Shown here piece by piece: positions 43,188-50,938 of a stretch of DNA of 64,000 bases (position 1 is its first letter; every line of letters starts with the position of its first letter). The stretch spans positions 62,001 to 126,000 of the forward strand of contig CAWFZX010000033.1 in the NCBI GenBank assembly GCA_963820375.1. Direction: 5' to 3'. The translations under genes were made by a program, and so were the position numbers. The DNA is from AWTP1-13 sp963820375 (GTDB taxonomy: Bacteria > Pseudomonadota > Alphaproteobacteria > Rhizobiales > Hyphomicrobiaceae). Under the pieces are notes generated by a model. The model was given only the letters and a program-made list of their open reading frames with translations, was not told where the DNA came from and searched no databases.

Positions 43188-45515
43188 ATGGACGTTGGCT
43201 TTGCCGGACGCAGCCGGCACGCACGGGCGCGCGCCAAATTGGCAGCGCTGTGGCGGCTTTCGCTGCGCCGCCGCAGCCCCGACCGCACCAGCGGCGCCGC
43301 CCGGGCCTTCATCGGTCGCATGGGCCTTGTCATCACCTTGCTGACGATGTTTGGCCCGCCCGTCGTCTATGGCGTTTGGAACACCTATGCTTTGGAGCAG
43401 CGCGCCCGCCAGCTGGCAACGGTGGGAGCGCGCCATCTCGAGGCACAGCTGTCGCTCTCGCTGGTCAGCAATTCGCTCAGCCAGGCCGCCATCAACGTGC
43501 TGCAGGCGACATCGATCGCCAGCCCCGCCGTGACGGCGACCTGGGTGACCAATCGCCAAGGCTCGGTGCTGTACTTCCAGGGCAGTCGGGCCAACTGGCC
43601 GGAGCTCAAGGTGAGCGCGCCCATCCATGCCCACCGTTTCAACGGTGCCCTCAACGTCGCCATCAGCACGCGCGAGGTGTTCATCGGCACCTGCATGGTG
43701 TTTGCGGCTTTTCTCCTGCTCGGCCTCGGGGCCAACTACTCCTTCCGGCATCTGCCGCTGCGATCACTGGACGAGGCCCTGCGGCTGCTGCAGGCCAAAC
43801 AAGCAGAATTGCAAAAGCAGAAGGCCGAGCTCGAAGCCCAGAACCTGCGCTTCGACGCGGCTCTCAACAACATGTCGCACGGTCTTTGCCTCTACGACCG
43901 CGATCAGAAACTCGTCGTCTGCAACGCCAGCTATGTGCACATGTATGGGCTCTCGCCAGCCCTGGCCGTGCCCGGCACGCCGTTAACGAAAATCCTCGAA
44001 CACCGCATCGGCAAGGGCAGCCACGAAGGCGACATCCCCGAAGATTACTTGCGCGATATGCTCAACCTGGCCAACGAGAACCGGCCGGCGACCAAAATCC
44101 TCGAGCTCAATGATCGCCGCGTGATTGCCATCAAGCATCAGCCGATGCCGGAGGGCGGCTGGATTTCCTCGCACGAGGACATCACCGAATACCGCCGCAT
44201 CGAGGCGCGCATCGCCCATATGGCCCATCACGACGTGCTGACCGAACTTCCCAACCGCCTGTTGCTGCGGGAACGCTTGGAACGGGCGTTGCTGGGCCCA
44301 CGCCGCGAAAAGGGCGTTGCCGTGCTGTGCCTCGATCTCGACCGCTTCAAGGTGATCAACGATACGCTGGGGCACGCCACCGGTGATGCCTTGTTGAAGG
44401 CCGTCGGCGATCGCCTCAAGAGCTGCGTCAGGGAAGGCGATACGGTCGCACGTCTGGGTGGCGACGAGTTCTCGATCGTGCAGGTCGCCTCCGATCAGCC
44501 GGTGGCGGCCACGGCGCTCGCCACGCGCATCATTGCCGCGGTCGGCACCCCGTTCGACCTCGGCAATCACCAGGTGAGCATCGCCACCAGCATCGGCGTG
44601 GCGGTCTCGCCCGCCGACGGTGAAAGCCCCGACCAGCTGCTCAAGAACGCGGACCTGGCCCTCTATCGCGCCAAGAACGAAGGCCGCGGCATCCATCGCT
44701 TTTTCGAACCCGACATGGACCAGCAGATGCGGGCGCGCTCGAGCCTGCTGCTGGCCCTGCGCCAAGCGCTGGCCGAGGCCGAGTTTCAATTGCACTACCA
44801 ACCTCTGGTCAACCTGGAGCACAACGAGATCTGCGGGCTCGAGGCGCTGCTGCGCTGGCGGCATCCCGAGCGCGGATTGATCCCGCCGGCCGAGTTCGTG
44901 CCGCTGGCCGAGGAGAGCGGCCTGATCGTGCCGATCGGCGAATGGGTGCTGCGCCAGGCCTGCATCGACGGAGCCAACCTGCCGGCGCACATCAAGATTG
45001 CCGTCAACCTGTCGGCGGTTCAGTTCCGCAGCCGGTATCTGGTCGAGATGGTCTTCTCTGCGCTCGCCGCCTCCGGCCTGGCGGCCAACCGTTTGGAGCT
45101 CGAGATCACCGAATCCGTGCTGCTGGAGAACAACGAATTGACGCTGGCAACGCTGCACAAGCTGCGCGAGCTGGGCGTGCGCATCGCGCTGGATGATTTC
45201 GGCACCGGCTACTCCTCGCTGGGCTACTTGCGCAGTTTCCCGTTCGACAAAATCAAGATCGATCGCTGCTTCGTCTCCGATCTCTCTGCCGCGGCCCGGG
45301 AGCCGTCGGCCATCCTGCGCGCCGTGGCCGGCCTTGGCAGCAGCCTCGGCATGACCACAACGGCTGAGGGCGTCGAGACCGAAGAGCAGTTGCAGCGGAT
45401 ACGCGAGGAGGGCCTGACCGAAATGCAGGGCTTCGTCTTCAGCCCAGCGCGGCCCATCAAAGACATCACCCGCATGTTCCTGACGGGCCCCGCTTGTTCT
45501 GCCAGCGCGGCCTGA
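43188..45515 (+). CDS. Membrane GGDEF-EAL cyclic-di-GMP protein with PAS domain
   Basis: A 775-residue protein. Helix one at about 45-65 and helix two at about 164-186 flank a periplasmic sensor loop. A short coiled coil (about 200-222) leads to a PAS domain (about 224-335, NMSHGLCLYDRDQKLVVCNASY). The GGDEF domain has an intact RLGGDEF near 422-428, and the EAL domain has intact GLEALLRW near 550. Both synthase and phosphodiesterase activities are therefore possible. The ATG at 43188 follows GGAGGAG; the frame stays open upstream only through the repeat tract. It should tune c-di-GMP in response to a periplasmic or PAS-bound signal. Confidence 0.93.
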   Translation: MDVGFAGRSRHARARAKLAALWRLSLRRRSPDRTSGAARAFIGRMGLVITLLTMFGPPVVYGVWNTYALEQRARQLATVGARHLEAQLSLSLVSNSLSQAAINVLQATSIASPAVTATWVTNRQGSVLYFQGSRANWPELKVSAPIHAHRFNGALNVAISTREVFIGTCMVFAAFLLLGLGANYSFRHLPLRSLDEALRLLQAKQAELQKQKAELEAQNLRFDAALNNMSHGLCLYDRDQKLVVCNASYVHMYGLSPALAVPGTPLTKILEHRIGKGSHEGDIPEDYLRDMLNLANENRPATKILELNDRRVIAIKHQPMPEGGWISSHEDITEYRRIEARIAHMAHHDVLTELPNRLLLRERLERALLGPRREKGVAVLCLDLDRFKVINDTLGHATGDALLKAVGDRLKSCVREGDTVARLGGDEFSIVQVASDQPVAATALATRIIAAVGTPFDLGNHQVSIATSIGVAVSPADGESPDQLLKNADLALYRAKNEGRGIHRFFEPDMDQQMRARSSLLLALRQALAEAEFQLHYQPLVNLEHNEICGLEALLRWRHPERGLIPPAEFVPLAEESGLIVPIGEWVLRQACIDGANLPAHIKIAVNLSAVQFRSRYLVEMVFSALAASGLAANRLELEITESVLLENNELTLATLHKLRELGVRIALDDFGTGYSSLGYLRSFPFDKIKIDRCFVSDLSAAAREPSAILRAVAGLGSSLGMTTTAEGVETEEQLQRIREEGLTEMQGFVFSPARPIKDITRMFLTGPACSASAA

Positions 45516-45538
45516 GCGGCTCGGGGGTTGCGAGGCAG

Positions 45539-46297
45539 CTAACGTTTGGCCTCGGCATCCTGCCGGGGCGGCGCTGGGCCGGGCTCGGCCGCCTCCGCTG
45601 CGGCAAGCGTGGCGGCATGGCGCGCCAGGTTGGCAGCATTGGGCGGATACAGTCCCGGCAGCGCCGCTCCGTTTTCGACCTCGCGCAGGATCCAGGCTTC
45701 CAGCCGCTCCTGCTCGCTAGCGATCGCCACCACCTCTTCGAGGAGCGCTGCCGGTATGATCACGGCACCGTCGCCATCGGCGACGATAACATCGTCGGGA
45801 AAGACGGCAACGCCACCGCAGCCGATCGGCTGCTGCCACGCAACGAAGGTGAGACGCGCCAGCGATGGCGGCGCCGCCGCACCCCCGCACCACACCGGTA
45901 AACCCGTCGCGCGGACGCCGGCAAGGTCACGCACCACGCCGTCGCTGATCAGTCCGGCAACACCGCGCTGCTGCATGCGAGCACACAGAATGTCGCCAAA
46001 GATGCCGGCATCGGTAATCCCCATGGCATCGACCACGGCCATGACGCCAGCGGGCATGGCCTCGATGGCAGCCCGGGTGGAGCCGGCGGCAGCCAGCGAC
46101 TGCGGGGTCGCCAGATCCTCGCGCGCCGGCACGAAGCGCAGCGTGAACGCACGCCCGAAGCGCCGGGGTTGCTGCGGATCGAGCGGGCGGGCGCCGCGCA
46201 GCCAGACATTGCGCAGCCCCTTCTTGAGCAACACGGTGGAGAGCGTTGCCGTGGAAAGCGTGGCCAGGGCGGCGGCAATCTTGGCTTCGATGAGCAT
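45539..46297 (-). CDS. RraA family protein (HMG/CHA aldolase-like)
   Basis: A 252-residue RraA/MenG-fold protein. The RraA loop is seen as GITDAGIFGDILCARMQQRGVAGLISDGVVRDLAG, containing the G...RD pair that binds Mg and oxaloacetate-like ligands in 4-hydroxy-4-methyl-2-oxoglutarate aldolases. The FPDDVIVADGDGAVIIP segment is also typical. The family includes ring-cleavage-pathway aldolases and the RNase E regulator. Length and neighbours (flavin reductase, dehydrogenase) favour an enzyme. The ATG at 46297 is chosen; a TTG at 46342 is in frame. Confidence 0.87.
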   Translation of the reverse strand: MLIEAKIAAALATLSTATLSTVLLKKGLRNVWLRGARPLDPQQPRRFGRAFTLRFVPAREDLATPQSLAAAGSTRAAIEAMPAGVMAVVDAMGITDAGIFGDILCARMQQRGVAGLISDGVVRDLAGVRATGLPVWCGGAAAPPSLARLTFVAWQQPIGCGGVAVFPDDVIVADGDGAVIIPAALLEEVVAIASEQERLEAWILREVENGAALPGLYPPNAANLARHAATLAAAEAAEPGPAPPRQDAEAKR

Positions 46298-46377
46298 GAC
46301 AACGCCTTGTCGATCAGCAACGCATTCGATGCGCAAGCTCAACGCACAGCCGCGCCGAAATGAACCGGCGCTTGGCG

Positions 46378-46896
46378 TCAGGAGCCCGCGAAATCAGCGC
46401 GGTTGAGAAATTGTCCGGCGCTGAAGATCAAAGGTTCACCCTCGCGATAGGTGGCGTGCAACACACGCCCGAGAAACACCACATGGTCGCCGCCATCCAT
46501 GGTCGCCTCGGCTCGGCACTCGAAGGTTGCCAGACTATTGCTGATGATCGGGCAGCCACCATGTCCGCGGCTGAAGGCGACGGAGGCGAACTTATCATCC
46601 TTGCGCGTGGCAAAGTGACGGGCCAACGCTTCCTGCTCGGCGCCCAGGATGCTGACGGTAAAGTGCGGGGAGCGCGTGAAGCCGGAGAACGAGGATGCCT
46701 TACGGTTAAGGCTCCATAGCACCAGGGGGGGATCAAGCGAGACCGCGGCAAATGAGTTGGCGGTGAGGCCAACCAGGTCGTCTTCAGGGGTGCAGGTGGC
46801 AACGACGACCACGCCCGTGGCAAAGCGGCCGAGTGCCTGCCGCAAGCCCAGGCTATCCAGCACATCTCCGGCGCAAGAGACGACCTGGTGCGTCAT
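46378..46896 (-). CDS. Flavin reductase family protein (HpaC/NtaB-like)
   Basis: A 172-residue FMN-binding split-barrel protein: LRQALGRFATGVVVVATCTPEDDLVGLTANSFAAVSLDPPLVLWSLNRKASS and a C-terminal GHGGCPIISNSLATFEC. These reduce FMN or FAD with NAD(P)H for a partner two-component monooxygenase. No partner oxygenase lies next to it; the LLM flavoenzyme at 19.5-20.6 kb is a candidate, but that is speculation. The start ATG at 46896 has GGAG upstream. RraA follows about 80 bases later on the same strand. Confidence 0.9.
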   Translation of the reverse strand: MTHQVVSCAGDVLDSLGLRQALGRFATGVVVVATCTPEDDLVGLTANSFAAVSLDPPLVLWSLNRKASSFSGFTRSPHFTVSILGAEQEALARHFATRKDDKFASVAFSRGHGGCPIISNSLATFECRAEATMDGGDHVVFLGRVLHATYREGEPLIFSAGQFLNRADFAGS

Positions 46897-46898
46897 GC

Positions 46899-47090
46899 CT
46901 ATTGCAGCTCCGGTTGCGATTGCGCCGGCTCCTTGAGGGCAGGAGCCCACCGCCGACGGCCTTGAGGATGCACCTTCCTCTTAGTCGAGTGCATCCATCC
47001 GGCAAAATAATATGTTGCGGCCAAGGCGATGACAATTCCGGTTGGCGGACCAACCGCAGCCAGGCAGCGGCGGCACGCCTTTCCGCGCAA
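46899..47090 (-). CDS. Possible small membrane protein (doubtful)
   Basis: A 63-codon frame (TTG start) ending two bases before the flavin reductase ATG. It contains one membrane-like segment, GIVIALAATYYFAGW, flanked by basic residues. Its stop-to-start spacing fits an operon, but the start codon is weak and no family is recognised. Confidence 0.25.
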   Translation of the reverse strand: MRGKACRRCLAAVGPPTGIVIALAATYYFAGWMHSTKRKVHPQGRRRWAPALKEPAQSQPELQ

Positions 47091-47189
47091 GCGTGCCGCA
47101 GGCGGCTAGCCGTCCTTGGCTTCGACAGCCCGCGCTGGCGGCGCCGCAGCGGCCGCAGCAGCCTTGGCGCGGCGACGCAACGGATCCGC

Positions 47190-48356
47190 TCACTCGGCGG
47201 CAGCCTTGCCGAAGGAGGCAACGCGTTGCGTCTTCAGCACCACCTTGATGGCATCCTCGACCCGCTCGCGGGCGTAGCGCAAGGCTTCCGGCAACTCGTC
47301 GAGCGGGAAGGTATGGGTGTAAATCTTGGTGGCATCGAACTGCTTGCGGCGCATAAAAGCCTCGGCGCGATGCGTGGCGCTGCGTCCCTCCCCGCGGATG
47401 CCATAGACATAGATATTGTTGCGCACGAGCTGGGCGACGTCGACCAGGACCGGTTCATGCGGGAAGGCAGCAAGGCAGATCTTGCCGCCCCGATTGAGCA
47501 TGCGTGCGGCCGCATTGATGGCATCGGCTGCACCCGAGCATTCAAGCACATAGTCGACACCTTTGCCGCCGTTCAGCCGGCGCACGGCGGCAACGGCATC
47601 CTCCCGGCTCACATTGACGACATGATCGGCACCGAGTTCGTGCCCCTTCTGCAGGCGCGCGTCGCGGGTTCCCGTCAGGATCACCGGATCGGCGCCGAGC
47701 GCCTTGGCCACGGCCACGCCGAGCAAACCGATCGGACCCGGACCGATCACGACCACGCTCTCGCCGGCGACGAGCCCGCCGAGTTCGGTCAGCCCATACA
47801 TGGCGGTACCCGCCGTTACGACCAGGGTTGCTTCCTCATCCGACATGCTGTCGGCAATCTTGATCAGCGTGTTGACATTGTTGACGGCGTACTCGGCAAA
47901 GCCCCCGTCGGTGGTGAAACCGTTGGCGCGGTGCCCCTTGTCGACGTCGCCATAGTTCAATCCGTAGTTCAGGCAGGCGGTATACATGCCCATGCGGCAG
48001 CGCTTGCACTGCGCGCAGCCGGCATGGATCTCAACCGTCACGCGTTCGCCGATGGCAAACTCGTCCACTCCCGGCCCAAGCGCGGCGATGGTGCCCATAT
48101 ACTCGTGACCCGGCGTCCAGTTCTTGTTGAAGGGCAGGCCGCCTTGCACCAGCGCCGGCGGGCCAGCAGCGATGACGTCGAGATCGGTTGCGCAAATCGC
48201 CACCGCGTCGATGCGCACCAGCACCTCGGCCGCGCGCGGCACCGGCACCGGCTTCTCGATGAGCTTGAGTGCGCCGGGATCGCCCAACACCCAGGCGCGC
48301 ATCTTGTCCGGGATCGCCAAGCTGGGATTAATCTTCACGCCGGGCGGCGCATACAT
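47190..48356 (-). CDS. Zinc-dependent alcohol dehydrogenase (MDR family)
   Basis: A 388-residue medium-chain dehydrogenase. The catalytic zinc site is Cys in AICATDLD and His-Glu in GHEYMG. Structural zinc cysteines are in CAQCKRCRMGMYTAC, and the Rossmann motif is GPGPIGLLGVAVAKALGAD. It oxidises an alcohol or polyol with NAD(P). The ATG at 48356 is supported by a strong AGGAGG five bases upstream. A cupin gene precedes it by about 50 bases on the same strand, and about 290 bases separate it from the flavin reductase. Confidence 0.93.
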   Translation of the reverse strand: MYAPPGVKINPSLAIPDKMRAWVLGDPGALKLIEKPVPVPRAAEVLVRIDAVAICATDLDVIAAGPPALVQGGLPFNKNWTPGHEYMGTIAALGPGVDEFAIGERVTVEIHAGCAQCKRCRMGMYTACLNYGLNYGDVDKGHRANGFTTDGGFAEYAVNNVNTLIKIADSMSDEEATLVVTAGTAMYGLTELGGLVAGESVVVIGPGPIGLLGVAVAKALGADPVILTGTRDARLQKGHELGADHVVNVSREDAVAAVRRLNGGKGVDYVLECSGAADAINAAARMLNRGGKICLAAFPHEPVLVDVAQLVRNNIYVYGIRGEGRSATHRAEAFMRRKQFDATKIYTHTFPLDELPEALRYARERVEDAIKVVLKTQRVASFGKAAAE

Positions 48357-48409
48357 GTGACCTCCTGACCTCCTAATCGCCAATGCCGGCCGAGCCGTTC
48401 GAGGCAGCT

Positions 48410-48847
48410 TTAGGCTACGGCCTTGAGACGCACGTGAGCAGGGACCGGCAGCGGCGCATTGGCACTCTCAAGAAACTCGACGGTGGTGAAGAGCAGGTCC
48501 GTGTCACCGATGTTTTCGACGCTGTGCACCAAGTATTCGCCGGGCCCGTAGCTCAAATGCATGGTATCGCCGGGGTAGTGCGTGGTCTCGGTGATGCTGC
48601 CGTCCTCGTAGTAGCCGCGCGCGCGACCATGGCTGTGACAGGTCCAGAAATAGTCGAGCACGTGTCGGTGGAAGGTGCAACGCTGGCGCGCCGGGATCGA
48701 CAGATGCCAGACGCGCACCTTATCGGTTTCCGAGACCAGCACGCTGCCAACGAGCGGGCTCATGGCATTGTCTTGCAACTCTTGGCGCAGCCCCTCGGGC
48801 CAGCGGTCGAACGAATTGGCTGGCGCGATGGTCGCGTACGTGCTCAT
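48410..48847 (-). CDS. Cupin-fold protein
   Basis: A 145-residue cupin-like beta-barrel: IPARQRCTFHRHVLDYFWTCHSHGRARGYYEDG, then GPGEYLVHSVENIGDTDLLFTTVEFLES. His residues at the usual metal positions are present, but the motif is divergent (HRHVLDYF), so the metal is uncertain. Proteins of this kind accompany dehydrogenases in catabolic operons. The start at 48847 has a GGGAGA site. It is divergent from the HU gene across about 200 bases, which should hold both promoters. Confidence 0.8.
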   Translation of the reverse strand: MSTYATIAPANSFDRWPEGLRQELQDNAMSPLVGSVLVSETDKVRVWHLSIPARQRCTFHRHVLDYFWTCHSHGRARGYYEDGSITETTHYPGDTMHLSYGPGEYLVHSVENIGDTDLLFTTVEFLESANAPLPVPAHVRLKAVA

Positions 48848-49051
48848 GCGAGGTCTCCCATTGGCGAGGCGTCCGACCCCGGACCATACAATAAATTTGC
48901 GCCTGACCGGCATAGACCGCCCAGTTTCGCTCAATTTTGCTGTATTCTGGGCATATCGCCGCTCCCCGGCGTACCCGGCACACAAGGCCTTTGGCATCAA
49001 TTTCAATGTGTGCTAGTCGGCTGTCGTTCACCCAAGAGAGGGACACCGCTC

Positions 49052-49363
49052 ATGCCTACCACACCCACGGCTACACCCGCCAAGGTGGAAACCGTCACCA
49101 TTAAGCATCTCGCCGAAACCCTGTCTGAGTCGCACGAGCTGCCCAAGAAGCAGGTCGTTGCCATGCTCGAAGACATGGTCACCACCGTGACGAAGCACCT
49201 CAAGCGCGGTGCCCGCATCCGCATCGGCGGACTAGGCATCCTGCAAGTGCGCAAGCGCCCCGCGCGCATGGGCCGCAATCCCGCCACCGGTGAGCAAATC
49301 AAAATCAAGGCCAGCAAGAAGGTGGCTTTCCGCGCCGCCAAAGATCTGAAGGAATCCGTCTAG
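49052..49363 (+). CDS. HU family DNA-binding protein
   Basis: A 103-residue histone-like protein. The DNA-bending arm reads KRPARMGRNPATGEQIKI, followed by ASKKVAFRAAKDLKE; the dimer part has LSESHELPKKQVVAMLEDMVTTVTKHLKRG. It is about 12 residues longer than classic HU at the N-terminus (MPTTPTATPAKVE, disordered). The ATG at 49052 has AGAGAGGG upstream. It is a non-sequence-specific nucleoid protein. Confidence 0.93.
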   Translation: MPTTPTATPAKVETVTIKHLAETLSESHELPKKQVVAMLEDMVTTVTKHLKRGARIRIGGLGILQVRKRPARMGRNPATGEQIKIKASKKVAFRAAKDLKESV

Positions 49364-49406
49364 ACCGCAGACGACCAGTCGGGTCTCGGGCACGCCAGCG
49401 TGCGCT

Positions 49407-49445
49407 AACAGGGCTGGGCTCGCCAGAGCGCCGGCCCTCTGTTTT
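49407..49445 (+). terminator. Possible terminator after HU gene
   Basis: AACAG-GGC pairs with GCC-CTGTT across a GC-rich inner loop, ending in TTTTG at 49442-49446, 44 bases after the HU stop. The stem is interrupted by a two-base bulge, so support is moderate. No other gene lies between HU and the Liv operon. Confidence 0.4.
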
Positions 49446-49606
49446 GCCGGCGTGCAACAGTTCGTCTCCAGGCTGAGCAAAGTTGCCGCCGCGGCGGCAG
49501 CAGTTTGCCGTTGCCGGCAACCGGCCGCATGCTATCGTTTGTAGCATCGGCTCGACCGGCGCGGCATCGCTCCGGCGAGGAAGCGCCCGCATGAGGAGCA
49601 TGAGCC

Positions 49607-50821
49607 ATGTACGGCAGCTGGCAGTGGCAAGGTCGCGCGTTCGTGGCGCTCGCAGTCTTTGGCTCGGCGCTCGCGGCGGCTGCCGCGCAGGCTCAGTCGG
49701 TCAAGATCGGCGAGCTCAACTCCTACAGCCGCATGGCCGTGTTCTCCGTGCCCTATCGCAACGGCATGCAGCTGGCGCAGGACGAGATCAACGCCAAGGG
49801 CGGCGTGCTCGGCGGGCGCAAGATGGAAATCGTCTTCCGCGACGACGGCGGCACACCGGTCGATGCGGTGCGCGTCGCCGAGGAACTGTTGACGCGCGAG
49901 AACGTCGCCTTTCTGGCCGGCACGTTTCTCTCCAACGTCGGCCTCGCCGTCGCCGACTTCGCCAATCAGAGAAAGACGCTATTTCTTGCCACCGAACCCC
50001 TGACCGATGCCATCACCATGGCGCAGGGCAACAGGTATACGTTCCGCGTCCGCCCGTCGACCTACATGCAGACCAAGATGCTGGTCGAAGCCGTCAAGGC
50101 CAAAGGCATCAAGAAATGGGCGGTGGTGGCGCCGAACTACGAATACGGTCAGTCCTCGGTCGCCAATTTCAAGAAGCTGATCAAGGCCGCCACTCCCGAC
50201 GCCGAGATCGTGGCCGAGCAGTTTCCCGCCCTGGGCAAGATCGACGCCGGCGCCACCATTGCCGCCTTGGAGAACGCCAAGCCGGATGGCATCTTCAACG
50301 TCTTGTTCGGGGCCGATCTCACGGTGTTCGTCCGCGAGGGCAATACGCGCGGCCTGTTTGAGAAGCGCACGATCGCCAGCATGCTGACCGGCGAGCCCGA
50401 GTACATCATACCCCTCGGCGAGGAAACACCGGAGGGTTGGATCGTCACCGGCTATCCCTGGGAGCAGATCACGGACCCCGCGCACAAGGCCTTCATCGAC
50501 GCCTATCGCGGCAAATACCAGGACGCGCCGCGGCTCGGCTCGGTGCTTGGCTACGTCGTCGGCTATATGATGAAAGACATGCTCGACAAGGCCCAATCCA
50601 CCGACACCGAGAAGATGATCCAGGCCCTGCGCGGCGGGACCTTCAACACCATCGTCGGCCCGGTCGTGATGCGCGCCATCGATCAGCAATCCACCATGGG
50701 CGCCTGGGTCGGCGAGACCACCAAGAACGGCAAGGTCGGCACCATGAAGAACTGGAGTTATGAGGACGGAGCCAAATACGTGTTCTCGGACGCCGAGGTC
50801 AAGGCCGCACGCAAGGATTAG
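49607..50821 (+). CDS. Branched-chain amino acid-type ABC transporter substrate-binding protein
   Basis: A 404-residue LivK-type type I binding protein. The signal peptide covers 1-29 (AFVALAVFGSALAAAAAQAQ). The mature start VKIGELNSYSRMAVFSVPYRNGMQLAQDEINAKGGVLGGRKMEI is typical, as is VAPNYEYGQSSVANFKKLIK. Such proteins bind amino acids, amides or aromatic acids. It heads the operon binding protein, fused permease, LivG, LivF. Three amidases lie a few genes downstream, so an amide-type ligand is a reasonable but unproven guess. Confidence 0.92.
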   Translation: MYGSWQWQGRAFVALAVFGSALAAAAAQAQSVKIGELNSYSRMAVFSVPYRNGMQLAQDEINAKGGVLGGRKMEIVFRDDGGTPVDAVRVAEELLTRENVAFLAGTFLSNVGLAVADFANQRKTLFLATEPLTDAITMAQGNRYTFRVRPSTYMQTKMLVEAVKAKGIKKWAVVAPNYEYGQSSVANFKKLIKAATPDAEIVAEQFPALGKIDAGATIAALENAKPDGIFNVLFGADLTVFVREGNTRGLFEKRTIASMLTGEPEYIIPLGEETPEGWIVTGYPWEQITDPAHKAFIDAYRGKYQDAPRLGSVLGYVVGYMMKDMLDKAQSTDTEKMIQALRGGTFNTIVGPVVMRAIDQQSTMGAWVGETTKNGKVGTMKNWSYEDGAKYVFSDAEVKAARKD

Positions 50822-50938
50822 GCGACGCGGCAGGCGCCCGGCGCGGCAAATCCACCGCCACGCCTGCAATGGGGGTGCTGGCGTCCCGAGTTCGTCGCAG
50901 TACCTGCCGCACGTGCCCAGGCGCAGCACGGTCACATC

